NCBI RefSeq assembly: GCF_900167525.1
Contig: NZ_FUZQ01000001.1
Span: 124,001 to 188,000 of the forward strand
DNA length: 64,000 nt
Direction: 5' to 3'
DNA from: Krasilnikoviella flava
GTDB taxonomy: Bacteria; Actinomycetota; Actinomycetes; Actinomycetales; Cellulomonadaceae
Shown one piece after another: positions 22,095 through 35,101 of this stretch; the first letter of the stretch is position 1, and every line of letters starts with the position of its first letter. The notes under the pieces are model-generated. The model was not told the DNA's origin. It saw nothing but the letters and a program-made list of their open reading frames with translations, and made no database searches. Both the position numbers and the translations under genes were made by a program.

Positions 22095-24601
22095 CGTGTC
22101 GCGACCTCCACCGTGAGCCGCTGCCGCGCCGGCAGGTCGACGCTGGACGGCCCGGCCGCGAGCAGGTACTCCCCCGGCTGGACGCGGAGGGCGCCGTCGA
22201 GCGCGCCGCCCCCGGGCGCGTCCTCCCAGACGGCCAGGCGAGCCACGTCGACCGGGACGTCCACGACAGCCTCCTGACCGGGCGCGAGGCGCACGCGCCG
22301 GTAGCCCAGCAGCAGGCGCACGGGGGTGCCGGTCTCCGCCGCCGGGCAGCCGAGCGAGTAGACCTGCACGAGCTCCTCGGCCGGGCGGTCGCCGGAGTTC
22401 CGCACCGTCACGCGCGCCGTGAGCACACCGGGCGCGGACGGGTCGGTCGGGTGCAGCGGCGGGTGGTCGCGGGTCGGCGCCGGGGCGGCGACGGCGGCCG
22501 GTGAGAGGTCGAGCCCGCCGTAGACGACGTCGCCGTACGTGAGGCCGTGGCCGAAGGCGAACGCCGGGACCCCGAGGTCGCCGGCGGGCAGGTGCCGGTA
22601 GGTGACCTGCTGGCGGCGGGTGTCGTAGTCGAACAGGTCGCCGGCCTGCTCCGGCCGCGCCGGCCACGTCTGGGCGAGGCGGCCGGTGGGCTCGACGGCC
22701 CCGGTCAGCACGTCGGCGAGGCCGTGCCCGAGCTCCTGCCCGCCGTGACTGCTCCACACGACGGCCGCCGCGTGCTCGGCGCCCGGCCCGAGCACGTAGG
22801 GGTAGCTCGACACGATCGCCAGGACGGCGCGAGGGTTGGCGTCGGAGGCCGCCCGCCACACCTCGACCGCGGCGTCCGGGAGCATCAGGTGCGGGCGGTC
22901 CTGCGTCTCGCGCCCGCCCAGGTGCGGGTCGTTGCCGACCACCACGACGACCGCGTCGCAGAGCGCGGCGACCTCGGCCACCCGCGCCGCCCCGGACTCC
23001 AGGACGCGGGGCACGAACCGCGCGGCGTCGCCGAGCGTCCGGCCCTCGGCGCACAGCACGCCGGTGCCCCGCTGCACCCGCACCCAGCGCCCCGAGCCCA
23101 GGTGCAGCAGCGACCACGAGCCGTCGGCGTGCACGTGGCGGCGGAAGCTCTCCTGCACCTCCCAGCCGCCCACCCGGTCCGCGTCGGCACGCAGCGGCCA
23201 GGACGCGCCGGTCAGCAGCCGCCCGGACGCCGCCGCGCGCAGGGTCAGCACGCCGTCGCCCCAGTCGGTCACCTGGAGGTGCGTGCTCTTGTCCGCGCCG
23301 GCGGCGTCGGCGACGACGCTCGCCCCGTCCGCGGAGACCGCGACGTAGCGGTCGGAGCCCGCCACGCGCAGCGCGACGACGTCGGCCCCGGTCGCGACCT
23401 CCACGCGGTCGGGACCGAAGACGTCGCGCAGCCCGTCCGCGGGCGTGACCGCGTAGGGCGGCGTGCCCGAGTACCAGTCGGTGAGCACGACGTCGGCGAG
23501 CGGGCCGACGACGGCCACCGAGCCGGCGGCCAGCGGCAGCGTCCGGTCGTCGTCGCGCAGGACGACGACGGACCGGGCGGCGGCCTCCCGGGCGAGCCGG
23601 CGGTGCTCCGGGGGGTCGATCGTGCCGTGCTGCGCGTACGGGTCCTGGTCGCCGTCCAGCTCGCCAGTGCGGATCCGCAGCTCCAGGAGCCGCAGCACCG
23701 CCCGGTCGATCTCCTCCCGCGTGAGCAGGCCACGCTCCAGCGCCTCCTCGATCCGCCGGACGGTGGGACCGCGGTCCGCGTCGTCGTCCGTGAACGAGTC
23801 GACGCCCGCCCGCACCATCGCGGCGTTCCCGGCGGCGCGGTCGGGAGCCGCACCCTGCAGCGTCACGAGGAAGGCCGGCGCCGCGGCGTCCGACACGAGC
23901 GCGACCGAGCCCGGGGCCCACGACCGCAGCTCGTCGAACAGCTCGCCCTGCAGGTGCGCCGGCACGCCGTTCACCTGGTTGTACGACGGCATCACCGCGC
24001 CGGCCACCCCCGCCTCGACGGGTCCGCGGAAGGCGGGCAGCTCCTCCTCGTGCAGGGTGCGGGGGTCGAGGTTCGAGCTCGTCGAGGACCGGTCGGTCTC
24101 GTTGTTGTACGCGAGGAAGTGCTTGAGGGTCGGCACCGTCGTCCACACCCGCTCGTGCTCGCCGCGCAGACCCCGGCTGTACGCGGTCGCGAGGTGCGCG
24201 GTGAGGTGCGGGTCCTCCGCGTACCCCTCCTCGTTGCGGCCCCAGCCCGGGTGTCGCAGCGTGTTGACGACCGGCGCCCAGACGTTGAGGCTCACCGACG
24301 GGTCGGCGCGGTGCTTGGCCCGCACCTCGCCCGCGACCGCAGCGCCGACGCGGCGCAGCAGGTCGGTGTCCCAGGTCGCCGCGAGCCCCACCGGCTGCGG
24401 GAAGACGGTGGCCTCGCCGAGCCACGCCACCCCGTGCAGCGCCTCGCAGCCGGTGTGGAACGGCGCGAGCCCGAGCCGCTGGACGGCGGGCGCGTGCTGG
24501 TGCAGCATCGCGACCCGCTCGTCGTGGGAGAGGCGGGACAGCAGGTCCCGGGCGCGCTCGGGCACGGGCAGGCGGTGGTCACGGAAGGCAGGCACGTCCA
24601 C
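22091..24601 (-). CDS. GH3 beta-glucosidase with inserted beta-trefoil-like domain
   Basis: 836 residues from GTG 24601; no signal peptide. The (beta/alpha)8 domain carries VPTLKHFLAYNNETD (substrate Lys-His) and the nucleophile in ALVSDAAAP (Asp about 237, usually followed by Trp, here by Ala). The second alpha/beta domain is split: residues about 405-535 (DRYVAVSADG, LTLRAAASGRLLTG, WSLLHLGSGRWVRV) read as a fascin/beta-trefoil-like insert where many GH3 enzymes carry PA14. A C-terminal fibronectin-III-like domain follows. It should act on imported beta-glucosides. A TCGAAGCGCTTCAA operator lies 54 bp upstream. The insert assignment is by pattern only. Confidence 0.88.
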   Translation of the reverse strand: MDVPAFRDHRLPVPERARDLLSRLSHDERVAMLHQHAPAVQRLGLAPFHTGCEALHGVAWLGEATVFPQPVGLAATWDTDLLRRVGAAVAGEVRAKHRADPSVSLNVWAPVVNTLRHPGWGRNEEGYAEDPHLTAHLATAYSRGLRGEHERVWTTVPTLKHFLAYNNETDRSSTSSNLDPRTLHEEELPAFRGPVEAGVAGAVMPSYNQVNGVPAHLQGELFDELRSWAPGSVALVSDAAAPAFLVTLQGAAPDRAAGNAAMVRAGVDSFTDDDADRGPTVRRIEEALERGLLTREEIDRAVLRLLELRIRTGELDGDQDPYAQHGTIDPPEHRRLAREAAARSVVVLRDDDRTLPLAAGSVAVVGPLADVVLTDWYSGTPPYAVTPADGLRDVFGPDRVEVATGADVVALRVAGSDRYVAVSADGASVVADAAGADKSTHLQVTDWGDGVLTLRAAASGRLLTGASWPLRADADRVGGWEVQESFRRHVHADGSWSLLHLGSGRWVRVQRGTGVLCAEGRTLGDAARFVPRVLESGAARVAEVAALCDAVVVVVGNDPHLGGRETQDRPHLMLPDAAVEVWRAASDANPRAVLAIVSSYPYVLGPGAEHAAAVVWSSHGGQELGHGLADVLTGAVEPTGRLAQTWPARPEQAGDLFDYDTRRQQVTYRHLPAGDLGVPAFAFGHGLTYGDVVYGGLDLSPAAVAAPAPTRDHPPLHPTDPSAPGVLTARVTVRNSGDRPAEELVQVYSLGCPAAETGTPVRLLLGYRRVRLAPGQEAVVDVPVDVARLAVWEDAPGGGALDGALRVQPGEYLLAAGPSSVDLPARQRLTVEVATR

Positions 24602-24654
24602 GGGTCCTCCTCGGGGCGCCGCGGCGGTGCGGCACGACGGGTCGCACTCCTGCG

Positions 24655-24668
24655 TCGAAGCGCTTCAA
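24655..24668. promoter_or_regulatory. LacI-family operator, GH3-DUF624 operon
   Basis: TCGAAGCGCTTCAA differs by one base from the perfect palindrome found at 13737 and 17529. It lies 54 bp upstream of the GH3 start codon on the minus strand. Confidence 0.8.
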
Positions 24669-24745
24669 CAACGCTACCGACTCCCCGCCTCCGAGAGCAA
24701 AGGGCCTCCGAGCACCGTGGCGGGCACACCCTCGGGGCTCGCGCG

Positions 24746-26029
24746 TCAGGCGACGGGCACGCCCGCCCGCAGCACGCGGCGTACGCGCAGGTCGCCGTCC
24801 GTCACCACGACGTCGGCGCGACGGCCGACCACGAGGCCGCCGACGTCGGCGAGCCCGAGCACGCGGGCCGGCACCCAGGACGCGGAGCGGACGGCGTCGA
24901 CGAGCGGGACGCCCGCGGCGACGGTCGCGCGAACGACGTCGAGCAGGTGGGCCGTGCCGCCCGCGATCGCGCCGCCGTCGGGATCGGCCGGGTCGGCGAG
25001 GCGGGCGACGCCGTCGCGCACCGTCACCGCCATGGGCCCCAGCTCGTAGGAGCCGTCGGCCATTCCGACCGCAGCCATCGCGTCCGTGACGAGGGCGACC
25101 TGGTCGGCCCCGACCGTCTCGACGACGGTGCGCACGGTGGCCGGGGCGAGATGCACGCCGTCCGCGACGAGCTCCACGACCAGCTCGCCGCGGGCGGCAG
25201 CGGCCAGGCACGCGGCGATCGGGCCGGGCGCGCGGTGGTGCAGCGGGCGCATCCCGTTGAACAGGTGGGTGGCGGTCATCTCGCGCGCGGGCGCGGCCCC
25301 GGCGGCGGCCTGCGCGACCAGGCCCGCGGCGACCTGCGCGAGCAGCGCCTCGGCCTGCTCCGTCGTCGCGTCGGTGTGCCCGAGCGAGGGCACCACGCCT
25401 GCGGCCACGAGGGCCTCGGCCGCCCCGCCGGGCCCGGCGACGCCGTCGACCTCGGGGGCCACGGTCATGGTGCGCAGCTGCCCGCGCGATGCCTCGACGA
25501 GGTCGCGGACCAGGCGGGTGTCGCCGGGCACGAGGTCGTCGGGGCTCTGCGCACCGCGGCGCGCGTGCGAGAGGAACGGGCCCTCGGCGTGGATGCCCGC
25601 GATCTCGCCGGCCTCCGCGAGGTCGGCGAGCATCGCCGCACGGGCCAGCAGCGTCTCGCGGCCCGCCGTGACCAGCGACGCGAGCATCGTCGTCGTGCCG
25701 TGCCGGCGGTGCTCGAGCACCGCGACCATCGCCTCGTCGGCGGACGTCGCGTCCGGGAAACCGACACCGCCGCCGCCGTGGTCGTGCAGGTCCACGAGGC
25801 CGGGCAACAGCACCGTCCCCGGCTCGGGGGCCTGGGCGCGGGCCACTGCCGCGGCCACGTCCCGGTCGGCGTGCTCGGCCGCGGCGATCGGGCCCACCCA
25901 CCGCACGAGGCTGTCGGCCAGGACGACCACGCCGTCCTCGACGTCGTCGTGCGGCGTCACGACACGCCCGCGCAGAGCGACGAGCTCGCCGTGCTCAGGG
26001 GTGGTGGCCGTGGGGGTGGCAGCGCTCAT
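24746..26029 (-). CDS. nagA: N-acetylglucosamine-6-phosphate deacetylase
   Basis: 427 residues, somewhat longer than typical NagA. Removes the acetyl group from GlcNAc-6-phosphate in amino-sugar catabolism. Amidohydrolase motifs: LLPGLVDLHDHGGGGVGF (metal-binding HxH variant), GIHAEGPFLS (metal Glu), SLGHTDAT and ATHLFNGM (His ligands), and LVTDAMAAVG (catalytic Asp). The ATG at 26029 has AGGATG upstream; an in-frame ATG at 26038 is less likely. It is adjacent to the glycan region but has no copy of its operator and no nagB or PTS gene nearby, so it may be regulated separately. Confidence 0.93.
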   Translation of the reverse strand: MSAATPTATTPEHGELVALRGRVVTPHDDVEDGVVVLADSLVRWVGPIAAAEHADRDVAAAVARAQAPEPGTVLLPGLVDLHDHGGGGVGFPDATSADEAMVAVLEHRRHGTTTMLASLVTAGRETLLARAAMLADLAEAGEIAGIHAEGPFLSHARRGAQSPDDLVPGDTRLVRDLVEASRGQLRTMTVAPEVDGVAGPGGAAEALVAAGVVPSLGHTDATTEQAEALLAQVAAGLVAQAAAGAAPAREMTATHLFNGMRPLHHRAPGPIAACLAAAARGELVVELVADGVHLAPATVRTVVETVGADQVALVTDAMAAVGMADGSYELGPMAVTVRDGVARLADPADPDGGAIAGGTAHLLDVVRATVAAGVPLVDAVRSASWVPARVLGLADVGGLVVGRRADVVVTDGDLRVRRVLRAGVPVA

Positions 26030-26090
26030 GCGCCACATCCTGCCGCACGGCGCCGGCATTGCGAAACCATCCTGACAAACCCTTGGGTGG

Positions 26091-26786
26091 TCAGAAGAGA
26101 CGCGAATCCACGTCGTCGACCCCGCGCATCGCGTCGTAGTCGAGGACCAGGCACTCGATCCCGCGGTCCGTCGCGAGCACGCGCGCCTGGGGCTTGATCT
26201 CCTGGGCGGCGAAGACGCCGCGCACCGGGGCGAGCAGGGGGTCCCGGTTGAGGAGCTCGAGGTACCGGGTCAGCTGCTCGACGCCGTCGATGTCGCCACG
26301 GCGCTTGAGCTCCACCGCGACCGTCGCGCCGGAGGCGTCGCGGGCGAGGATGTCCACCGGCCCGATCGCCGTCATGTACTCGCGGCGCACCAGCGTGTGC
26401 CCTGCGCCGAGGTGGTGGATCTGTGCGGCCAGCAGCTCCTGCAGGTGGGCCTCGACACCGTCCTTGACCAGGCCGGGATCGATGCCCAGGTCGTGGGCGG
26501 AGTCGTGCTCGACCTCGTGCAGCTCGATCTCCAGGCGGTCGTCCGACTTCTGGTGCTGCACCGTCCACACCTGGGTGACGCCGCGCTCGCGGGCCTCGTC
26601 GTCGGGCTCCCCGACCGCCGTCGAGCAGGGCGGGCTCATCCAGTTCAGCGGCTTGTACGAGCCGCCGTCGGAGTGCAGCAGCACGCTGCCGTCCGCCTTG
26701 ACGACGATGAGCCGCGTGGCGAGCGGCAGGTGCGCGGTGAGCCGGCCGGTGTACCGGGCCGAGCAGCGGGCGACGACGAGACGCAC
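26091..26786 (-). CDS. nucS: Endonuclease NucS (non-canonical mismatch repair)
   Basis: 231 residues from GTG 26786. NucS/EndoMS cuts both strands at mismatches and replaces MutS/MutL in actinobacteria and some archaea. The N-terminal dimerisation domain ([16 protein letters not shown]) is followed by the restriction-like nuclease domain with [12 protein letters not shown] and [13 protein letters not shown], giving the catalytic D-ExK residues. It sits downstream of the atp cluster and DUF2550 gene, an arrangement common in actinobacterial genomes. Assignment is secure. Confidence 0.95.
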   Translation of the reverse strand: MRLVVARCSARYTGRLTAHLPLATRLIVVKADGSVLLHSDGGSYKPLNWMSPPCSTAVGEPDDEARERGVTQVWTVQHQKSDDRLEIELHEVEHDSAHDLGIDPGLVKDGVEAHLQELLAAQIHHLGAGHTLVRREYMTAIGPVDILARDASGATVAVELKRRGDIDGVEQLTRYLELLNRDPLLAPVRGVFAAQEIKPQARVLATDRGIECLVLDYDAMRGVDDVDSRLF

Positions 26787-26844
26787 GGTCCCCCTCGTGG
26801 TGTGGTGTCGGGCGGTCGGTGCGGTGCCGTTCGTCCGGACCGGC

Positions 26845-27270
26845 CTACAGGACCAGGTCGCGGCGCCCCGGGGGCGCGGACTCGAGCCAGGACGCCAGCC
26901 CGGCGTACGCGCCGGAGGACATCAGCAGCTCGAAGTCGGTGCCGTCGTAGCGACAGCGCACCAGCACCTGGTCGGGCTGGCCGGCCTGGTCGAGCGGGGC
27001 CCGGCCGGTGATCGAGAGCCCGTCGCGCAACCAGACACGCGCCGGACGAGGCGCGAGCGACCACCCGCGCCACCAGTCGATGCGGCCCACGGCGTAGTGG
27101 GCGATCCCCACCATCCACGCGGCCTGCGGGTCGTCCGCGGGCCGGGCGTGGCAGGGGAAGGAGCCGACCCTCCGGGAGAGGGTCCGCAGGCGGGAGGCGC
27201 CGGCGGCGAGCACCAGTCCGAGCGCGACGACGAGAGCCACCGCGGTCCAGACGACGTACGCCACCGACAC
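26845..27270 (-). CDS. DUF2550 family membrane protein
   Basis: 141 residues from GTG 27270. A single N-terminal membrane segment ([19 protein letters not shown]) precedes a cytoplasmic domain with [26 protein letters not shown] and [18 protein letters not shown], the pattern of the DUF2550 family found next to atpC in actinobacteria. It starts only 5 bp after atpC ends, so it is probably part of the atp transcript. No function is established. Confidence 0.85.
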   Translation of the reverse strand: MSVAYVVWTAVALVVALGLVLAAGASRLRTLSRRVGSFPCHARPADDPQAAWMVGIAHYAVGRIDWWRGWSLAPRPARVWLRDGLSITGRAPLDQAGQPDQVLVRCRYDGTDFELLMSSGAYAGLASWLESAPPGRRDLVL

Positions 27271-27275
27271 CTACC

Positions 27276-27560
27276 TCAGCGCAGCGCCGGCTCGCGGCCG
27301 GACAGCTCCGTGACCTCGTCCACGACGATCGTGACGAGGTTGCCGTCGACGGAGACGAACCCGCCGGTCACGTGCGCCTCGACCGCGGTCTCGTGGGCCG
27401 TCGACACCTTGACCGTGCCCGGGCGCAGCACCGCGAGGAGCGGGGCGTGGCCGGCCAGGATGCCGACCTGCCCGTCGACGGACGGTGCGCTGACCTCGCG
27501 CGCCGCGCCGGACCAGACCTTGCGGTCGGCCGCGACGAGGTCCACGTTCAGCTCTGCCAT
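27276..27560 (-). CDS. atpC: F1F0 ATP synthase epsilon subunit
   Basis: 94 residues from ATG 27560 (MAELNVDLVAADRKVWSG), preceded by AGAGGAC and GGAG. The N-terminal beta-sandwich is complete (GQVGILAGHAPLLAVLRPGTV, VTGGFVSVDGNLVTIVVDEVTE), but the C-terminal helical hairpin that regulates ATP hydrolysis in longer homologues is absent or vestigial. The protein links the gamma shaft to the c-ring. An upstream in-frame ATG at 27599 would add 13 poorly conserved residues. It is separated from atpD by a 100-bp spacer with a strong hairpin. Confidence 0.95.
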   Translation of the reverse strand: MAELNVDLVAADRKVWSGAAREVSAPSVDGQVGILAGHAPLLAVLRPGTVKVSTAHETAVEAHVTGGFVSVDGNLVTIVVDEVTELSGREPALR

Positions 27561-27605
27561 CTCCAAGTCCTCTTTCCCATCGTGCGAGGGGTCGTGCATC
27601 GGTCA

Positions 27606-27646
27606 CGTCGTCCCGCCGGGAGGGTGGTCCTCCCGGCGGGACGACG
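27606..27646. other. 18-bp perfect hairpin between atpD and atpC
   Basis: Positions 27606-27623 and 27629-27646 are perfectly complementary with a 5-nt loop (GTGGT). It lies inside the atp operon, after the atpD stop and before the atpC start. No T-run follows on the minus strand, so it may be an attenuator, processing site or 3' stabiliser that lowers epsilon expression. Confidence 0.65.
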
Positions 27647-27660
27647 CGGGGACGAGACCG

Positions 27661-30115
<2,455 letters not shown>

Positions 30116-30117
30116 GC

Positions 30118-31746
30118 TCAGGCCTTCTTCTGCACGACGAGCTGCTCCTGCTCGACGTCCGCGGCCTCGTCCTCGGCGTCACCGCCGACGAGCGGGGTGC
30201 CGTCGGCCTTGAGGAAGCCGTTGCGCACGTCCTCGACCGCCGCGGTGAGCGCGTCCTCGGTCTCCTGCTCGAGCTTGCCCGTCTCCGCGATCGTGGAGAG
30301 CACGGAGGTGTGGCGGCGCAGGTGGTCGAGCATCTCGGACTCGAACCGCTTGACGTCCTCGACGGGGACGTCGTCGAGCTTGCCCTTGGTACCGGCCCAC
30401 ACGGACGCGACCTGGTCCTCGACCGGGTACGGCGTGTACTGCGGCTGCTTGAGCAGCTCCATGAGCACCGCGCCGCGGGCGAGCTGGCCACGCGAGGCGG
30501 CGTCGAGGTCGGACGCGAACATCGCGAACGCCTCGAGCGACCGGTACTGCGCCAGCTCGAGCTTCAGCGTGCCGGAGACCTTCTTCATCGCCTTGATCTG
30601 CGCGTCACCGCCGACTCGGGAGACGGAGATGCCGACGTCGACCGCCGGGCGCTGGTCGGCGTTGAAGAGGTCCGACTGCAGGAAGATCTGGCCGTCGGTG
30701 ATGGAGATGACGTTGGTCGGGATGTACGCCGAGACGTCGTTCGCCTTCGTCTCGATGATCGGCAGGCCGGTCATCGAGCCCGCGCCCAGCTCGTCCGAGA
30801 GCTTGGCGCAACGCTCGAGCAGGCGGGAGTGCAGGTAGAAGACGTCGCCGGGGTACGCCTCGCGGCCCGGCGGGCGGCGCAGCAGCAGCGACACGGCGCG
30901 GTAGGCCTCGGCCTGCTTCGACAGGTCGTCGAAGATGACCAGCACGTGCTTGCCCTGGTACATCCAGTGCTGGCCGATGGCCGAGCCGGTGTACGGGGCG
31001 ATGTACTTGAAGCCCGCCGGGTCGGACGCCGGGGCCGCGACGATCGTCGTGTACTCGAGCGCGCCGGCCTCCTCGAGGGCGCCGCGCACGGAGGCGATCG
31101 TCGAGCCCTTCTGACCGATGGCCACGTAGATGCAGCGCACCTGCTTGGCCGGGTCGCCCGACTCCCAGTTGGCCTTCTGGTTGATGATCGTGTCGATCGC
31201 GATCGCCGTCTTGCCGGTCTGCCGGTCGCCGATGATCAGCTGGCGCTGACCGCGCCCGATCGGGATCATCGAGTCGATCGCCTTCATGCCGGTCTGCAGC
31301 GGCTCGTGCACCGACTTGCGCTGCATGACGCCGGGCGCCTGGAGCTCGAGGGCGCGGCGGCCCTCGCTCTCGACGTCGCCCAGACCGTCGATCGGGTTGC
31401 CCAGCGGGTCGACGACGCGCCCGAGGTAGCCCTCGCCGACGGGGACGGACAGGACCTCGCCGGTACGGCGGACCTCCTGCCCCTCCTCGATGCCGGCGAA
31501 CTCGCCGAGGACGACGACGCCGATCTCCCGGACGTCCAGGTTCAGCGCGAGGCCGAGCGTGCCGTCCTCGAAGCGCAGCAGCTCGTTCGCCATCGCGCCC
31601 GGGAGGCCCTCGACCTGCGCGATGCCGTCGGCGGCGGAGGTGACGCGGCCGACCTCCTCGCTGACCGCGCCCTCGGGCTCGTACGACTTCACGAAGCTGT
31701 CCAGTGCGGCGCGGATCTCCTCCGGCCTGATCGTCAGCTCAGCCAT
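30118..31746 (-). CDS. atpA: F1F0 ATP synthase alpha subunit
   Basis: 542 residues, with the non-catalytic nucleotide site Walker [11 protein letters not shown] and the conserved arginine-finger segment in [15 protein letters not shown]. The start is ATG 31746 ([11 protein letters not shown]). The C-terminal 30 residues form an acidic tail ([15 protein letters not shown]) longer than in enteric homologues, as often seen in actinobacteria. It is 83 bp downstream of atpH. Confidence 0.98.
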   Translation of the reverse strand: MAELTIRPEEIRAALDSFVKSYEPEGAVSEEVGRVTSAADGIAQVEGLPGAMANELLRFEDGTLGLALNLDVREIGVVVLGEFAGIEEGQEVRRTGEVLSVPVGEGYLGRVVDPLGNPIDGLGDVESEGRRALELQAPGVMQRKSVHEPLQTGMKAIDSMIPIGRGQRQLIIGDRQTGKTAIAIDTIINQKANWESGDPAKQVRCIYVAIGQKGSTIASVRGALEEAGALEYTTIVAAPASDPAGFKYIAPYTGSAIGQHWMYQGKHVLVIFDDLSKQAEAYRAVSLLLRRPPGREAYPGDVFYLHSRLLERCAKLSDELGAGSMTGLPIIETKANDVSAYIPTNVISITDGQIFLQSDLFNADQRPAVDVGISVSRVGGDAQIKAMKKVSGTLKLELAQYRSLEAFAMFASDLDAASRGQLARGAVLMELLKQPQYTPYPVEDQVASVWAGTKGKLDDVPVEDVKRFESEMLDHLRRHTSVLSTIAETGKLEQETEDALTAAVEDVRNGFLKADGTPLVGGDAEDEAADVEQEQLVVQKKA

Positions 31747-31829
31747 TGCTCTCTCCTGTCGTGGCCGCGTATCGCGCGGCCTCACGTTCTGCGTAGCCGA
31801 CCGGAGCCGGCGCTGGGCCTGGGAAGGGT

Positions 31830-32644
31830 TCAGCCGGCCAGCCGGCGACGGGCGTCGGCCAGGCGGGACAGCACGGTGGAGTCGACGACGTCCGCGCCGA
31901 CCTGGATGCGCAGGCCACCGATCACGGCCGGGTCGACCGTGACGTTGAGCTGCACCGCGCGCCCGTAGGCGCGCTCGAGCAGCCCGGCGAGCCGGTCCTG
32001 CTGGGACTGGCTGAGGACGGAACCGCTGGTGACCGTGGCCACGAGGCGACGGCGCCGCTCGGCGGCGATCTCCCCGTACCACAGCAGCGTCGCCACGAAG
32101 CGGCGGCCGCGGAGGTGCGTCGTGGCCCGGCGGGCGAGCGTCAGCGTGACACCGTCCACCTTGCCGGTGAGCAGGGCGTCGACGAGCTGGGCCCGGCGCT
32201 CGGGGTCGGTCGCACCGCCCGAGAGCACCTGCCGCGCCTCGCGCTGGCCGACGAGCGCCCGGGTCAGCCGGAACAGCTCGTCCTCGACGGTCTCGAGGGC
32301 GCCCCGCGACTCGGCGGACGCCAGCACGGCGTCCAGCCCGAGGCGCTCGACGGCGTCGGCGAGGTCCGCGTCCCCGGACCAGCGCGACCGCGCCAGCCCC
32401 GTGACCAGGTCCACGACACGCTCGTCGAAGCCGCCGGCGAGGACGCGGCCGGCCAGCGCCGCCCGGTCCTCCGGGTCACGCGACGGGTCGGCCAGCGACC
32501 GGCGCAGCGGCCCGGAGGAGTCCAGGGCCGCGACGACGGCGAAAAGCTGTTCGCCGAGCGTCTGCCCGTCCGCCCCGGCCGACCTCAGGACCGGCTCGAA
32601 CCGCTCCTGTGCCGCCGCGAGGGAGGCTCCGCTGGTGCCCCGCA

Positions 32645-32645
<1 letters not shown>
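31830..32645 (-). CDS. atpH: F1F0 ATP synthase delta subunit
   Basis: 271 residues, long for a delta subunit (about 180 in E. coli) but common in high-GC actinobacteria. The conserved C-terminal delta/OSCP signature is present ([50 protein letters not shown]). It joins the peripheral stalk to F1. The ATG overlaps the atpF stop by 1 bp (TGATG-type junction), giving translational coupling. Confidence 0.96.
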
Positions 32646-34445
<1,800 letters not shown>

Positions 34446-34615
34446 CGGACCTGGCCGTCATGGATTCGCGGACAGCCTACCGGATGTTCACAGGTGCTCC
34501 GACATCCCGGAGCAGAATTTCCGGCCAGATCCCGCGGCTTGTGAAGAAGCGCACGATGTTGCCCCTGGCGACGAATGGTCGCCCTGCGCAAGCACCCTGG
34601 TCAGAAGGGGCCGCG

Positions 34616-35101
34616 TCAGGGCTGCACGTAGGGCACACGACCGCTGTTCACGGCCCGGTAGTCGAGCAGGGCCGACCCGATCGCGCCCACCCCGAGCACC
34701 ACGATCAGCACCCACGGGGCGTAGAACGTGGCGCCCTGCAGCAGCGCGAGCACGACGATGAGCACGACGATCTTGGCCACCCACGCGCCCATCACGAACG
34801 CGGCCATGCGCGCCGGGCTCGAGCCGACCGTCCGCATCATCGACCAGATCGTCGTCGCGCAGAAGAAGGCCGCGATCGCCGCGCCCACCAGGGCGCCCCA
34901 CAGCCCGGGCATTCCGGCGACCAGGAGGCCGATGCCGCCGCCCAGCACCACCAGGGCACCGACCAGCAGCAGGGTGTCCCGCAGCGCCGTCCGCAGCACG
35001 GCGCGCTCCGCGACGGTCGCGGCGTCCGCACCGGGAGCTGCGTCGGGGGCGGTGGCGGCGTCGCGGTCGGGCGTCGGGCCGGGGGTGTCGGGCGTCGTCA
35101 T
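34616..35101 (-). CDS. AtpI-like membrane protein, hypothetical
   Basis: 161 residues from ATG 35101. A Pro/Ala/Asp-rich N-terminus of about 35 residues precedes four membrane segments in two pairs (TLLLVGALVVLGGGIGLLV, WGALVGAAIAAFFCATTIW, MGAWVAKIVVLIVVLALL, WVLIVVLGVGAIGSALL). Position immediately before atpB and the topology match the AtpI/ATP synthase protein I group of actinobacteria, which may assist c-ring assembly. The start overlaps the end of the WecA-type gene (ATGA-like, 4 bp). The function is inferred from position. Confidence 0.75.
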   Translation of the reverse strand: MTTPDTPGPTPDRDAATAPDAAPGADAATVAERAVLRTALRDTLLLVGALVVLGGGIGLLVAGMPGLWGALVGAAIAAFFCATTIWSMMRTVGSSPARMAAFVMGAWVAKIVVLIVVLALLQGATFYAPWVLIVVLGVGAIGSALLDYRAVNSGRVPYVQP

